Origin: Candidatus Anaerostipes excrementavium
GTDB taxonomy: Bacteria > Bacillota > Clostridia > Lachnospirales > Lachnospiraceae
Length of the DNA: 64,000 bases
Direction of reading: 5' to 3'
NCBI GenBank assembly: GCA_019114985.1
Contig: DXEM01000031.1
Coordinates: 124,001 to 188,000 of the forward strand
This document shows positions 42,068 to 51,416 of this stretch, in pieces. A model generated the notes under the pieces. It searched no databases, had not been told where the DNA came from, and was given only the letters and a program-made list of their open reading frames with translations. Each line of letters opens with the position of its first letter. The first letter of the stretch is position 1. The translations under genes and the position numbers were made by a program.

Positions 42068-42754
42068 ATGAGAAAAGATGACATAAAAAATTTTCAGGAA
42101 GAAATCGGAATTCAGTTTCGGAATCCGGGGCTGTTAAGTCATGCCTTGGTGCACAGTTCGTATGCCAACGAGAGAAAGATGGCAAAAGATAAGAATAACG
42201 AACGGCTGGAATTTTTGGGAGATGCAGTTCTTGAATTGGTGACCAGCGCTTATTTATTTAAGACATATCAGAAAGAACCGGAAGGAAAACTCACCAAACT
42301 TCGGGCAAGTTTGGTATGCGAGCCAACGCTTGCCATGTGTGCAAAAGATATTTCTCTCGGGAAATACCTGCTTTTAAGCAAAGGAGAGGATATGACCGGG
42401 GGAAGAGAAAGAGATTCGATTCTTTCTGACGCATTTGAAGCAGTGATTGGAGCGATTTATCTGGATCAGGGTTTGGAAGCAGCCAGAAAATTTATAGAAG
42501 AGCATCTTCTGAAAGATGTGGAGAACAAAGTATTATTTTTTGATGCAAAGACCCACCTTCAGGAAATCATCCAAGGAGAAGGCGGAGAGGTTCTGTCTTA
42601 TGTTCTGGTAAAAGAAGAAGGACCGGATCATCAAAAGGAATTTACCGTAGAGGCAAGGCTGGGAGATAAGACGATTGGAAGAGGGATCGGAAGGAGCAAA
42701 AAGTCTGCTCAGCAGCACGCTGCTTATGAAGCGCTGAAAAAATATAAGAAATAG
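42068..42754 (+). CDS. rnc: Ribonuclease III
   Basis: A 228-residue double-strand-specific RNase used in rRNA processing. The catalytic signature NNERLEFLGDAVLELV (about residues 40-55) and the second acidic site DAFEAVIGAIYLDQG are present, followed by a C-terminal dsRNA-binding domain (THLQEIIQG ... GRSKKSAQQHAAYEAL). It starts 1 bp after plsX, and smc follows after 9 bp. Confidence 0.97.
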   Translation: MRKDDIKNFQEEIGIQFRNPGLLSHALVHSSYANERKMAKDKNNERLEFLGDAVLELVTSAYLFKTYQKEPEGKLTKLRASLVCEPTLAMCAKDISLGKYLLLSKGEDMTGGRERDSILSDAFEAVIGAIYLDQGLEAARKFIEEHLLKDVENKVLFFDAKTHLQEIIQGEGGEVLSYVLVKEEGPDHQKEFTVEARLGDKTIGRGIGRSKKSAQQHAAYEALKKYKK

Positions 42755-42763
42755 AGGGTGGAC

Positions 42764-45700
42764 ATGTATTTAAAAAGTATTGAAGTCAATGGCTTTAAAT
42801 CATTTGCCCACAAGACGGTTTTTAAATTTGAACATGGAATTACTGGAATTGTAGGACCGAATGGAAGTGGAAAAAGCAACGTAGCGGATGCGGTTCGATG
42901 GGTCCTCGGAGAGCAAAGTGCAAAACAGCTGCGCGGAGCGAAAATGGAGGATGTCATTTTCTCAGGAACTCAGCTGAGGCGGCCGATGGGATCTGCTTAT
43001 GTTGCAATCACGATGGATAATGGGGATAAGAGCCTTCCGGTTCCTTTTGAGGAAGTTACGGTGGCAAGGCGTGTCTATCGTTCCGGAGAGAGCGAATATT
43101 TGATGAATGGCAGCGCCTGCAGAAGGAAGGACATCGTAGAGTTATTCTTTGACACCGGTGTTGGAAAAGAAGGATATTCTATTATCGGACAGGGCCAGAT
43201 CGATCAAATCTTAAGCGGGAAACCTGAAGATCGAAGGGAACTGTTTGATGAAGCGGCAGGAATTGTCAAATATAAAAAAAATAAGATAGAAACTCAAAAA
43301 TCTTTGGATCGGGAAAAAGAGAACTTAAATCGAGTCAATGACATATTGTCCGAGCTGGAACGTCAGATCGGACCGTTGAAACGTCAGGCGAAAAAAGCGC
43401 GGGAATATTTGCTGTACAGAGATCGCCTCAAAGACAGAGACAGCCGGTTATTTTTAATGGAAAACCGCCGGATGACAGAGGAATTGGAGACGCTGGATCA
43501 AAAAATCAGGATAGCGGAACAAGACCTTGAAGAAACCAACGGCAAAATGGAATCAGCAAAAGAACGTTATGCAAAAGAAGAGGAACGGCTGAATTCTTTA
43601 AAAGCGGATATTGCCAGAATCACGCAGGAAATTTCCGACGAAAAAGTTTTAAAGCAGCGTTTCGAAGGCGAAATAAAAGTTTTAAAAGAGCAGATCCGCA
43701 CAGAGAAGATCCGGGAAGACCATTTCAAAGCAAATCAGCAGAGAATGGAACAAGAGATGGAAGAAAAAGACCGGGAAGCAAAACAGTTCCGGCAGGAGGC
43801 AGATGATATAAGTGCAGAATATCAGCAAGCCGGAAAAGAACGAGTGGAAAAAGAAAGCAAACTTGCTTTTTTCCAAAAAGAAATTCAGGATCTTACAGAA
43901 GAATTATCTCTGCTTGAAGGACGGGTTCAGGATCATAATGACAGCCAGATGAAGATGGCAGGACGTTTGGAAAGGTTCCAGACGGTAAAAGAGCAGCTTC
44001 AAGTTCGGATTCAAAATCTGGAAGAGCAAAAGGCTCATTTAGAAATCGACTGGAAAACTGCCGGAGAAAATTGCCGGGAAGTCATGGCTCATTTGGAAGA
44101 ATTAGACCGAAAAGAAGAGGATTTGAAAAGCAGGATAGCTGCAAAACAAAAAGAAGAAATGGAGCAGGAAGCGGAAAACGCCAAAGCGCTTTCGGAACTT
44201 TCCAAGCAGAAAGAAAAATATCATCGGGTCAGATCCAATTATGAAGCTTTGCGGAATATGGCGGAGCGATATGAAGGATATGGATTCGGAATTAAAAAAA
44301 TCATGGAAAGAAAAAAGATGACGCCCGGAGTTTTCGGCACTGTTTCTGATCTGATAAAAGTCGAGAAGAAGTATGAGGCGGCAATCGAAACTGCGCTGGG
44401 AGGAAGCATTCAAAACGTGGTAACGGATACCCAGGATACAGCGAAAGAATTAATTGGCTATCTGCGTGCAAATAGATTTGGAAGAGTAACATTTCTTCCT
44501 TTGAATGCCGTCAAAGGAAAACCTTTTCAAAGGCCGGAAGCACAAAAAGAAAAAGGTGTGATCGGAGTTGCCAGCCAGCTGGTTTCTTTTGATCCCCAGT
44601 ACCGGGATTTGGCAGATTCTTTGCTTGGACAAATTCTTGTGGTAAGAACGATAGACGAAGGAATTGCCATTGCCAATAAGTATCACCATTCGTTAAGGAT
44701 TGTAACGATGGAAGGAGATTCCCTGAACCGGGGAGGTTCCATGTCCGGTGGTGCTTTTAAAAGCAAAAGTAATCTTTTGGGCAGAAATCGAGAGCTGAAA
44801 GAGCTGAAAAATCTTTTAGCAAAACTTACGGAAAAAATAAAAACAGAAGAAGACAAACAAAACGAAAATGCTCTGAAATTAAAAAAATCCAGGGAGGCTT
44901 CCGTGCAGGCAAAACAGAGTCTGCAGGAGCTGATCTTGGAGCGTAATACCCAGGAAATGGCTCTCTCTGCAGCAGAAGCCAAAAGGAAAGATCTGCAGGA
45001 TCGTCTGACAGGGTTGGAATCCCAGATGAAGCAGCTGGGAGCACAAAAAGAAGCAACAACGAATGATGCATCGGATCTGCTGAATCAAAAATCCGATTTG
45101 GAAATTGCCAGCCGAAAGGATGAAGAAAATATTCTAAGAATCACCGAACGTTTGGAAAAAACGAGAGAAACAGCGGAAGAACAGGCAAAAATCATCGGAG
45201 AAATTCATTTAAAGACCAACCAGTTAAAGCAGCGTTTGGAATTTGCTCAGAGCAATTGTGACAGGGTCGGTTATGAGCTTGAAAAACTTCGCTCAGATCT
45301 TAGAGAGAATCAGGAAGAGCATCAGAAAATCGAAGAAACTTCTGTTTCACTGGAAGAAAAAATTGAGAAACTGCAGGAAAAAATGAAGAATCGTCAGCTG
45401 GAAACGGAGAAGAAAGAGTCTGAACTTCAAAAAATGCAGGAGATGGAAAAGAAGAACATGGAATCTTATAAAGATACCATGAAAGAGCGGGAAGAAATGT
45501 TGGAACAGTCCAATCGAATGGATAAAGAGCTGTTCCGATTGAACGGCACCAGAGAAAAATGCCGGGAAGAACAGCAGGAACTGATGAATTATATGTGGGA
45601 AAATTATGAGATTACATATCATCAGCTTCAAAATAGTTTCGAAGAAGAGCCGGGTCAAAGTTTATCGAAAATAAAAGAGGAAATTTCAGAGATAAAAAAA

Positions 45701-46321
45701 GAAATTCGTGCTCTCGGACCGGTCAATGTGCATGCGGCAGAAGAATATCAGGAAGTATCAGAGCGATATGAATTTCTGACAAATCAGAGAGAAGATGTAG
45801 TAACTGCACAGGAACGTTTGAATGATTTGCTAAAAGAGCTGGAAGAATCGATGCTTTTGCAGTTTCACGAAAAGTTTAAGGACATTCAGAAAATGTTCCA
45901 GAAAGTTTTTGTTGAATTGTTTGGAGGAGGGACGGCAAAACTGGAATTAACAGACGATGACGTTTTGGAATCTGGGATTCGGATCATCGCACAGCCGCCC
46001 GGGAAAAAACTGCAGAATATGATGCAGTTATCCGGCGGGGAAAAAGCTTTGACCGCGATAGCTCTTTTGTTTGCGATTCAGAATCTGAAACCATCGCCGT
46101 TTTGTCTGCTGGATGAGATTGAGGCAGCTTTGGATGATTCCAATGTAAAACGGTTTGCCGAGTATCTCTGGAAGCTTTCAAAAGATACGCAGTTTATTGT
46201 CATTACGCACAGAAGAGGAACGATGATGGCGGCAGACGTGCTGTATGGAGTTACAATGCAGGAAAAAGGTGTTTCAACACAGGTTTCCGTTAATTTAATA
46301 GAAAATGATCTGGATGAATAG
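42764..46321 (+). CDS. smc: Chromosome segregation/condensation protein SMC
   Basis: A 1185-residue SMC ATPase, the core of bacterial condensin with ScpA and ScpB. Walker A GPNGSGKSN near residue 32, a long coiled coil (about 165-500), hinge (about 505-660, with GVFGTVSDLI and ALGGSIQNVV), second coiled coil (about 670-1000), signature LSGGEKAL and Walker B CLLDEIEAALDD are all visible. I start at MYLKSIEVNGF (42764), since AGAGGGTGG lies just upstream; a GTG at 42758 is an alternative. Length is normal for the family. Confidence 0.97.
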   Translation: MYLKSIEVNGFKSFAHKTVFKFEHGITGIVGPNGSGKSNVADAVRWVLGEQSAKQLRGAKMEDVIFSGTQLRRPMGSAYVAITMDNGDKSLPVPFEEVTVARRVYRSGESEYLMNGSACRRKDIVELFFDTGVGKEGYSIIGQGQIDQILSGKPEDRRELFDEAAGIVKYKKNKIETQKSLDREKENLNRVNDILSELERQIGPLKRQAKKAREYLLYRDRLKDRDSRLFLMENRRMTEELETLDQKIRIAEQDLEETNGKMESAKERYAKEEERLNSLKADIARITQEISDEKVLKQRFEGEIKVLKEQIRTEKIREDHFKANQQRMEQEMEEKDREAKQFRQEADDISAEYQQAGKERVEKESKLAFFQKEIQDLTEELSLLEGRVQDHNDSQMKMAGRLERFQTVKEQLQVRIQNLEEQKAHLEIDWKTAGENCREVMAHLEELDRKEEDLKSRIAAKQKEEMEQEAENAKALSELSKQKEKYHRVRSNYEALRNMAERYEGYGFGIKKIMERKKMTPGVFGTVSDLIKVEKKYEAAIETALGGSIQNVVTDTQDTAKELIGYLRANRFGRVTFLPLNAVKGKPFQRPEAQKEKGVIGVASQLVSFDPQYRDLADSLLGQILVVRTIDEGIAIANKYHHSLRIVTMEGDSLNRGGSMSGGAFKSKSNLLGRNRELKELKNLLAKLTEKIKTEEDKQNENALKLKKSREASVQAKQSLQELILERNTQEMALSAAEAKRKDLQDRLTGLESQMKQLGAQKEATTNDASDLLNQKSDLEIASRKDEENILRITERLEKTRETAEEQAKIIGEIHLKTNQLKQRLEFAQSNCDRVGYELEKLRSDLRENQEEHQKIEETSVSLEEKIEKLQEKMKNRQLETEKKESELQKMQEMEKKNMESYKDTMKEREEMLEQSNRMDKELFRLNGTREKCREEQQELMNYMWENYEITYHQLQNSFEEEPGQSLSKIKEEISEIKKEIRALGPVNVHAAEEYQEVSERYEFLTNQREDVVTAQERLNDLLKELEESMLLQFHEKFKDIQKMFQKVFVELFGGGTAKLELTDDDVLESGIRIIAQPPGKKLQNMMQLSGGEKALTAIALLFAIQNLKPSPFCLLDEIEAALDDSNVKRFAEYLWKLSKDTQFIVITHRRGTMMAADVLYGVTMQEKGVSTQVSVNLIENDLDE

Positions 46322-46330
46322 GAGGAGAAA

Positions 46331-47263
46331 ATGAGCGAGAAAAAAGGTTTTTTTGGAAGACTTGCCCAAGGATTGTCGAAAACAAGGAACAACATTGCCG
46401 CAAGTTTTGATTCTATTTTCAAAGGATTTTCCGGATTGGATGATGATTTTTATGAAGAGTTGGAAGAGACTTTGATTATGAGCGATATGGGAATCGATAC
46501 GACGATGAACATTATCGAAGATTTAAAGAAGAAAGTAAAAGAACAAAAGATCAAGGAACCGGAAGCATGCAGACAGCTTCTGATTGACTCGATCAAGGAA
46601 CAGATGCGTTTGGGTGCCGATGCATACGAATATCAAAATCGAAAGAGCGTGGTGCTTGTGATCGGCGTCAACGGAGTCGGCAAGACAACGTCTATCGGAA
46701 AACTTGCCGCAATCTTAAAAGGGCAAGGGAAAAAAGTTCTGCTGGCTGCGGCGGATACGTTTCGTGCAGGAGCCATTGAGCAGCTGAAGGAATGGGCAAA
46801 CCGCGCCGGTGTAGATATTATCAGCCAGTCAGAAGGAGCAGATCCTGCAGCGGTTGTTTATGATGCGGTAGCAGCGGCAAAAGCAAGGGACGTGGATATC
46901 CTTCTTTGTGACACGGCGGGCAGGCTTCATAACAAAAAGAATTTGATGAATGAGCTGAGCAAAATCAACAGAATCATTCAAAAAGAATACAGCGAAGCTT
47001 ATCTGGAAACTTTGATTGTGCTTGACGGAACAACAGGACAAAACGCTCTGGCTCAGGCAAAACAATTTAAAGAAGCAACGGATATTTCCGGTATTATTTT
47101 GACGAAATTAGATGGCACTGCAAAAGGCGGAATTGCCATTGCAATTCAGTCAGAATTAGGAATTCCGGTGAAATATATCGGGATCGGAGAACAAATCGAT
47201 GATCTTCAAAGATTTGATTCCGATATGTTTGTAAATGCGTTGTTCGAAAGAGGAGATGAATAG
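46331..47263 (+). CDS. ftsY: Signal recognition particle receptor FtsY
   Basis: A 310-residue SRP GTPase that receives ribosome-nascent chains at the membrane. N-domain helices are followed by the G domain: [35 protein letters not shown] and [11 protein letters not shown]. The acidic A domain is almost absent, as in other Firmicutes. GGAGGAG precedes the ATG, 9 bp after smc. The next gene starts directly after its stop. Confidence 0.97.
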   Translation: MSEKKGFFGRLAQGLSKTRNNIAASFDSIFKGFSGLDDDFYEELEETLIMSDMGIDTTMNIIEDLKKKVKEQKIKEPEACRQLLIDSIKEQMRLGADAYEYQNRKSVVLVIGVNGVGKTTSIGKLAAILKGQGKKVLLAAADTFRAGAIEQLKEWANRAGVDIISQSEGADPAAVVYDAVAAAKARDVDILLCDTAGRLHNKKNLMNELSKINRIIQKEYSEAYLETLIVLDGTTGQNALAQAKQFKEATDISGIILTKLDGTAKGGIAIAIQSELGIPVKYIGIGEQIDDLQRFDSDMFVNALFERGDE

Positions 47264-48481
47264 ATGTTAACATTAAAAGATTTTGAAGAGGCATATGAAA
47301 AAGTACAGGAAATCGTACTGCCTACAAAGTTGATAAAAAGCGATTATTTTTCAGATCAGACGGGCAATCAGGTGTATTTGAAACCTGAAAATATGCAGCT
47401 GACCGGAGCTTATAAAATTCGCGGCGCGTACTACAAAATCAGTACGCTGACAGAGGAAGAGAAACAAAAAGGTTTGATTACCGCATCCGCCGGAAATCAT
47501 GCACAGGGGGTTGCTTTGGCTGCTGCAAAGCAAGGAGTAAAAGCAACGATTGTTATGCCGACAACCACCCCTCTTTTGAAAGTGAATCGAACGAAAGATT
47601 TGGGAGCGGAAGTCATTCTGCATGGGGATGTTTATGATGAGGCATGTGAATGCGCACTGTCCCTTGCCGCGGAAAAAGGATATACATTTGTCCATCCATT
47701 CGATGATCCTGCCGTGGCGACCGGACAGGGAACCATTGCCATGGATATTTTCAAAGAGCTTCCGACGGTAGATTATATTTTGGTTCCGATCGGAGGGGGA
47801 GGACTTGCCACAGGCGTTTCGACGCTTGCAAAGCTTCTGAATCCGAAGATCAAAGTCATTGGAGTCGAACCGGCCGGAGCCGCCTGCATGAAGGCTTCTT
47901 TGAAGGCCGGGAAAATTGTTTCCTGCGATCATGTAAGTACGATTGCAGACGGAACGGCGGTACAGACACCTGGAAAGATTATTTTCCCTTACATCCAGGA
48001 AAATATAGACCGTATTATTACTGTAGAAGATGAGGAATTAATTCCTTGCTTTTTGGATCTGCTGGAAAATCACAAAATGCTGGCTGAAAACTCCGGCCTG
48101 CTTACGATTGCCGCATTGAAACATTTAAAGGTCAAAAATAAAAAAGTCGTTTCTATCATAAGCGGCGGAAATATGGATGTCATTACGATAGCGTCTCTTG
48201 TTCAGCACGGACTGATCATGAGGGATCGAATTTTTACGGCTTCTGTGTTCCTGCCGGACAAACCGGGTGAATTAACAAAAGTTTCTGAAGTGATTGCTCA
48301 GGCACAGGGAAATATCATTAAGCTTGAGCATAATCAGTTTGTAAGCATCAACCGCAACAGCGCCGTGGAACTTACGATTACCATGGAAGCTTTCGGAACA
48401 GAACACAAAGAAAAAATTATAGAAGCGCTTTCCAAAGCAGGATATGTTCCGACATTAAAAGATTCAAAATCTGTTTTTTAG
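47264..48481 (+). CDS. ilvA: Threonine ammonia-lyase (threonine dehydratase) with ACT domain
   Basis: A 405-residue PLP enzyme that deaminates threonine to 2-oxobutanoate. The PLP lysine lies in QLTGAYKIRGAY, the serine/glycine loop in GSVGG-like TASAGNHAQGV, and the phosphate loop in PIGGGGLATGV. A single ACT-like domain occupies the last 75 residues (FLPDKPGELTKVSEVIAQA), the layout of the short YgeX/TdcB-ACT form, not the double-ACT IlvA of E. coli. It may supply isoleucine synthesis or threonine fermentation. The start codon abuts the ftsY stop, so it is cotranscribed with smc-ftsY, an unusual neighbourhood. Confidence 0.92.
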   Translation: MLTLKDFEEAYEKVQEIVLPTKLIKSDYFSDQTGNQVYLKPENMQLTGAYKIRGAYYKISTLTEEEKQKGLITASAGNHAQGVALAAAKQGVKATIVMPTTTPLLKVNRTKDLGAEVILHGDVYDEACECALSLAAEKGYTFVHPFDDPAVATGQGTIAMDIFKELPTVDYILVPIGGGGLATGVSTLAKLLNPKIKVIGVEPAGAACMKASLKAGKIVSCDHVSTIADGTAVQTPGKIIFPYIQENIDRIITVEDEELIPCFLDLLENHKMLAENSGLLTIAALKHLKVKNKKVVSIISGGNMDVITIASLVQHGLIMRDRIFTASVFLPDKPGELTKVSEVIAQAQGNIIKLEHNQFVSINRNSAVELTITMEAFGTEHKEKIIEALSKAGYVPTLKDSKSVF

Positions 48482-48488
48482 ATTTGCG

Positions 48489-48522
48489 AAAAAGTGTTCC
48501 GAATTTTCGGAGCACTTTTTTA
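48489..48522 (+). terminator. Strong rho-independent terminator of the smc-ftsY-ilvA operon
   Basis: AAAAAGTGTTCCGA (48489-48502) pairs with TCGGAGCACTTTTT (one mismatch) around a 4-nt loop, ending in TTTTTTT. Confidence 0.9.
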
Positions 48523-48619
48523 AAAAAGAATTTTTGATCATATATCTGTGCTGTATTTTTAGCATTAACAAATGTATGACTGAATAGTTACTGAAAGATA
48601 TTTTATTTTGTTCAATTTA

Positions 48620-48648
48620 TTGAATTATTGTTGGAAATTTGGTATAGT
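48620..48648 (+). promoter_or_regulatory. Predicted promoter of the glycogen operon
   Basis: TTGAAT (48620-48625), 17-bp spacer, TATAGT (48643-48648) preceded by TGG as an extended -10. The start near 48655 would leave a leader of about 300 nt before glgB. Confidence 0.65.
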
Positions 48649-48654
48649 AGTGAT

Positions 48655-48957
48655 GTGAAAACGATAGGTGAAAATTCAGTGTCTTGTAAGCGGACAACAT
48701 GTCACGTTCTTTGCTATACATCGTGTGATATTGATATAACATAAGAAGCGCAAATGAGCCATTTTACAAGAACAGAAAGTAAAAAGGCCGTTTACGTTTT
48801 TTTATGTTGTTAGCTTTTTGCAGCATCATATCATAAAAAGGGGTCTGAATCACCCAGAATCCTGTTTTTCGAATGAAGATGACGGATCGGGTTTTCAGTA
48901 TTGACATCAGAAAGAGAAATGATGACGAACAAGAGTGAGAAGGAGGAACTTGTAATT
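48655..48957 (+). promoter_or_regulatory. Long glgB leader with mutually exclusive pairings, candidate riboregulator
   Basis: There is no gene in this 300-nt leader. CTTGTAA (48683-48689) can pair with TTACAAG (48764-48770), enclosing 74 nt. Alternatively GTAAGCGG (48686-48693) can pair with CCGTTTAC (48788-48795; one G-U), a long-range stem ending 1 nt before seven T (48797-48803). The two share bases 48686-48689 and cannot coexist. A weaker local stem, GTAAA/TTTAC (48779-48795), also precedes the T-run. A further hairpin (ATGTTG/CAGCAT) and GGGT/ACCC lie downstream. This resembles terminator/antiterminator control, but I recognise no known riboswitch class. Confidence 0.4.
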
Positions 48958-51378
48958 ATGAACGAAGCTATCAATCGTGATGACTTGTATTTATTTCAGA
49001 CTGGAAAAGCACGAAAAGCCTATTTAACGTTTGGATGCCACTATCAGAAAGAGACAAAAACACATCGGTTTACCGTTTGGGCGCCGAGCGCCAAATTTGT
49101 CAGTGTCGTAGGAGATTTCAACTGCTGGAATCCTTTGGCTCATCCAATGAAAGGTGATAAGGACGGAATTTATACAGTTGAGATAGCAGGATTAAAGAAG
49201 GGAGACCTGTACAAATATTACATCGAAGGATACGACGGTATTTGCCGCTATAAGAGTGACCCATTTGCGTTTTATTCTGAGTGCAGGCCGGCAACGGCTT
49301 CCAAGATTTGGGATTTTGATGACTTTAAATGGTCAGACAAAAGATTTATCAATCAGAGAAAGAAGAGACAGGCGCTGGATCAGCCAATGTCTATCTATGA
49401 GATGCATTTAGGTACCTGGCGCATGCCGGAAGGCGAAGACAGAGAGTTCTACAATTATCGTGAGATCGCTGACATGCTGATTCCGTATCTTCAGCAGATG
49501 GGATACACACATGTGGAATTAATGCCGATTACCGAATATCCGTATGATCTTTCCTGGGGATACCAGGTAACAGGTTATTATGGTGTAACGGCAAGATATG
49601 GGACTCCGGAAGATTTCAACTATATGGTGAACGAGCTTCACAAAGCCGGAATCGGAGTGATCCTGGATTGGGTGCCTGCGCATTTCCCGAGAGATGAATA
49701 TGGACTGGCAATGTTCGACGGAACTCATATTTATGATCATGAAGATCCGAGAAAGGGAAGTCAGCCTGACTGGGGTACTTTATTATTTAACTATGGCAAA
49801 CCGGAAGTTCAGAGCTTTTTGATTTCAAGTGCGATGTTCTTTGCGGATATTTACCATGTAGACGGTATCAGAATTGATGCGGTCAGCGCTATGCTTTATC
49901 TTGATTTCGGCAAACAGGAAGGGGAATATGTTCCGAATGAAGACGGAACGAATATCAATTACGAATCCATCGATTTCCTGAAGAATCTTAATACTGCGCT
50001 GCGTTCGACTTATGAAGGATTTTTGACGATTGCAGAAGAGTCTACGGCTTTCCCGAAAGTTACCAGTGATATTGATGATCCGGATGGCCTTGGATTTGTT
50101 TACAAATGGAATATGGGCTATATGCATGATACTTTATACTATATGGAGCTGGATCCGTTATTCCGAAAGGATAATCACGGAGCTATTGTATTCTCTATGG
50201 ATTATGCTTACAGCGAGAATTATATCATGCCATATTCTCATGACGAAGTAGTCCACGGCAAGGGATCTATGATCAACAAGATGTATGGTTCTTATGAAGA
50301 GAAATTTGCAGGACTCCGTGCGTTGTACGGATTTACATATGCTCATCCTGGCAAGAAGCTTCTCTTTATGGGAGGAGAGTTTGCTCAGTTTGTAGAATGG
50401 CGTGATAAAGAGCAGCTGGATTGGTTCTTGATTGATGATTTTGAGATGCATCATTCATTCCATGATTATGTTGCGAAACTGAATGAGATCTACAAGAATG
50501 AGCCGGCGCTTTATGAATTGGATCAGGATCCTGCAGGATTCGAATGGTGCCTTCAGAGGGATGCAGACCACAGTGTGGTAGCCTTTATCCGAAAAGGAAA
50601 GAAGAAGAGAGGCAAGAAGCAGGAACAGATTTTATGTATCTGCAACTTTACGCCGATGGAGTGGGATAACTATGAGATCCCGATGCCGACAAAAGCAAAA
50701 CTTACGAAGATTTTAGACAGCAGCGAGCTTAATTTCGGCGGAGACGGAGATGTCAGTGAGAATAAAGCACGGACGAAGAGAGTTCGGGCAGTCGGAGAAG
50801 ACGGCAAAGGATATTATCACAATGCTGCAGCGATCTCCTTGAAAGCTTTAAGTGTTGTTTACTATAAGGTGGAAGAGATCGAAGAGAAACCGAGAAAGAC
50901 TGCGAAAAAGACAACGAAGAAGACGACAGCAAAGAAGACAGCGGCCAAAAAGACTTCCGCATCTGCAAAAGCGACGGCAAAGAAAACTGCCGCAGCTGAA
51001 AAGACAACAGCGGCGAAGACGTCTGCGGCTGAAAAGAAAGCGACAGAAGAGAAGACGACAGCAAAAGCCGCAAAAAAAGAGACGAAAGCTGCCGTGAAGA
51101 AGACGGAAGAGAAGGCAAAGCCGGCACAGACAGCAAAGAAGACAGAAGAGAAAAAGCCGGCGGCAAAAAAGGAACCGGAGAAGAAAACAGAAGAGAAAAA
51201 ACCTGCAGCAGCTGTGAAGAAAGAGACAGAAAAGAAAACAACAGCAGATGCGGCTGCAAAAAAACAGGAAAAGCCTGCAGCGAAAGCTGCAGTAAAAGAG
51301 CAACCGACAACCAGCACAAAAGAGGAAAAGGAGAAAGCAGAAAACAAAAAAACAACTACGCAGAAAAATAAAAAATAA
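48958..51378 (+). CDS. glgB: 1,4-alpha-glucan branching enzyme GlgB with histone-like C-terminal tail
   Basis: An 806-residue protein. Residues 1-640 are a complete GH13 branching enzyme: an N-terminal CBM48-like domain (HRFTVWAPSAKFVSVVGDF) and a barrel with nucleophile Asp307 (GIRIDAV), acid Glu360 (AEEST) and Asp429 (SHDEVVHGKGS). It makes alpha-1,6 branches in glycogen. Residues from about 641 to 806 form a low-complexity tail of Lys, Ala, Thr and Glu, with repeated KKT/AKKTA units resembling histone H1 tails; ordinary GlgB ends near 640. I start at 48958, 11 bp after AGGAGG; in-frame upstream starts at 48901 and 48919 lack such a site. It is the first gene of the glycogen operon. Confidence 0.93.
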   Translation: MNEAINRDDLYLFQTGKARKAYLTFGCHYQKETKTHRFTVWAPSAKFVSVVGDFNCWNPLAHPMKGDKDGIYTVEIAGLKKGDLYKYYIEGYDGICRYKSDPFAFYSECRPATASKIWDFDDFKWSDKRFINQRKKRQALDQPMSIYEMHLGTWRMPEGEDREFYNYREIADMLIPYLQQMGYTHVELMPITEYPYDLSWGYQVTGYYGVTARYGTPEDFNYMVNELHKAGIGVILDWVPAHFPRDEYGLAMFDGTHIYDHEDPRKGSQPDWGTLLFNYGKPEVQSFLISSAMFFADIYHVDGIRIDAVSAMLYLDFGKQEGEYVPNEDGTNINYESIDFLKNLNTALRSTYEGFLTIAEESTAFPKVTSDIDDPDGLGFVYKWNMGYMHDTLYYMELDPLFRKDNHGAIVFSMDYAYSENYIMPYSHDEVVHGKGSMINKMYGSYEEKFAGLRALYGFTYAHPGKKLLFMGGEFAQFVEWRDKEQLDWFLIDDFEMHHSFHDYVAKLNEIYKNEPALYELDQDPAGFEWCLQRDADHSVVAFIRKGKKKRGKKQEQILCICNFTPMEWDNYEIPMPTKAKLTKILDSSELNFGGDGDVSENKARTKRVRAVGEDGKGYYHNAAAISLKALSVVYYKVEEIEEKPRKTAKKTTKKTTAKKTAAKKTSASAKATAKKTAAAEKTTAAKTSAAEKKATEEKTTAKAAKKETKAAVKKTEEKAKPAQTAKKTEEKKPAAKKEPEKKTEEKKPAAAVKKETEKKTTADAAAKKQEKPAAKAAVKEQPTTSTKEEKEKAENKKTTTQKNKK

Positions 51379-51416
51379 AAATATAATTTGATCCGAATAA
51401 AGGAGGAGAAAGAGTT

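Noticed and set aside
48901-48906. TTGACA at 48901 as a second glgB promoter
   Set aside because: No -10 element at 16-18 bp downstream; the region is coding-proximal leader.
48901-48957. Upstream in-frame starts for glgB (TTG 48901, ATG 48919)
   Set aside because: The only good ribosome site, AGGAGG at 48941-48946, lies after both and before the ATG at 48958.
50753-51355. Long minus-strand reading frames opposite the glgB tail (Ser/Phe/Leu-rich)
   Set aside because: They are the antisense of a Lys/Ala/Thr/Glu-rich repeat, which naturally lacks stops on the other strand; no ribosome sites or family motifs are present.
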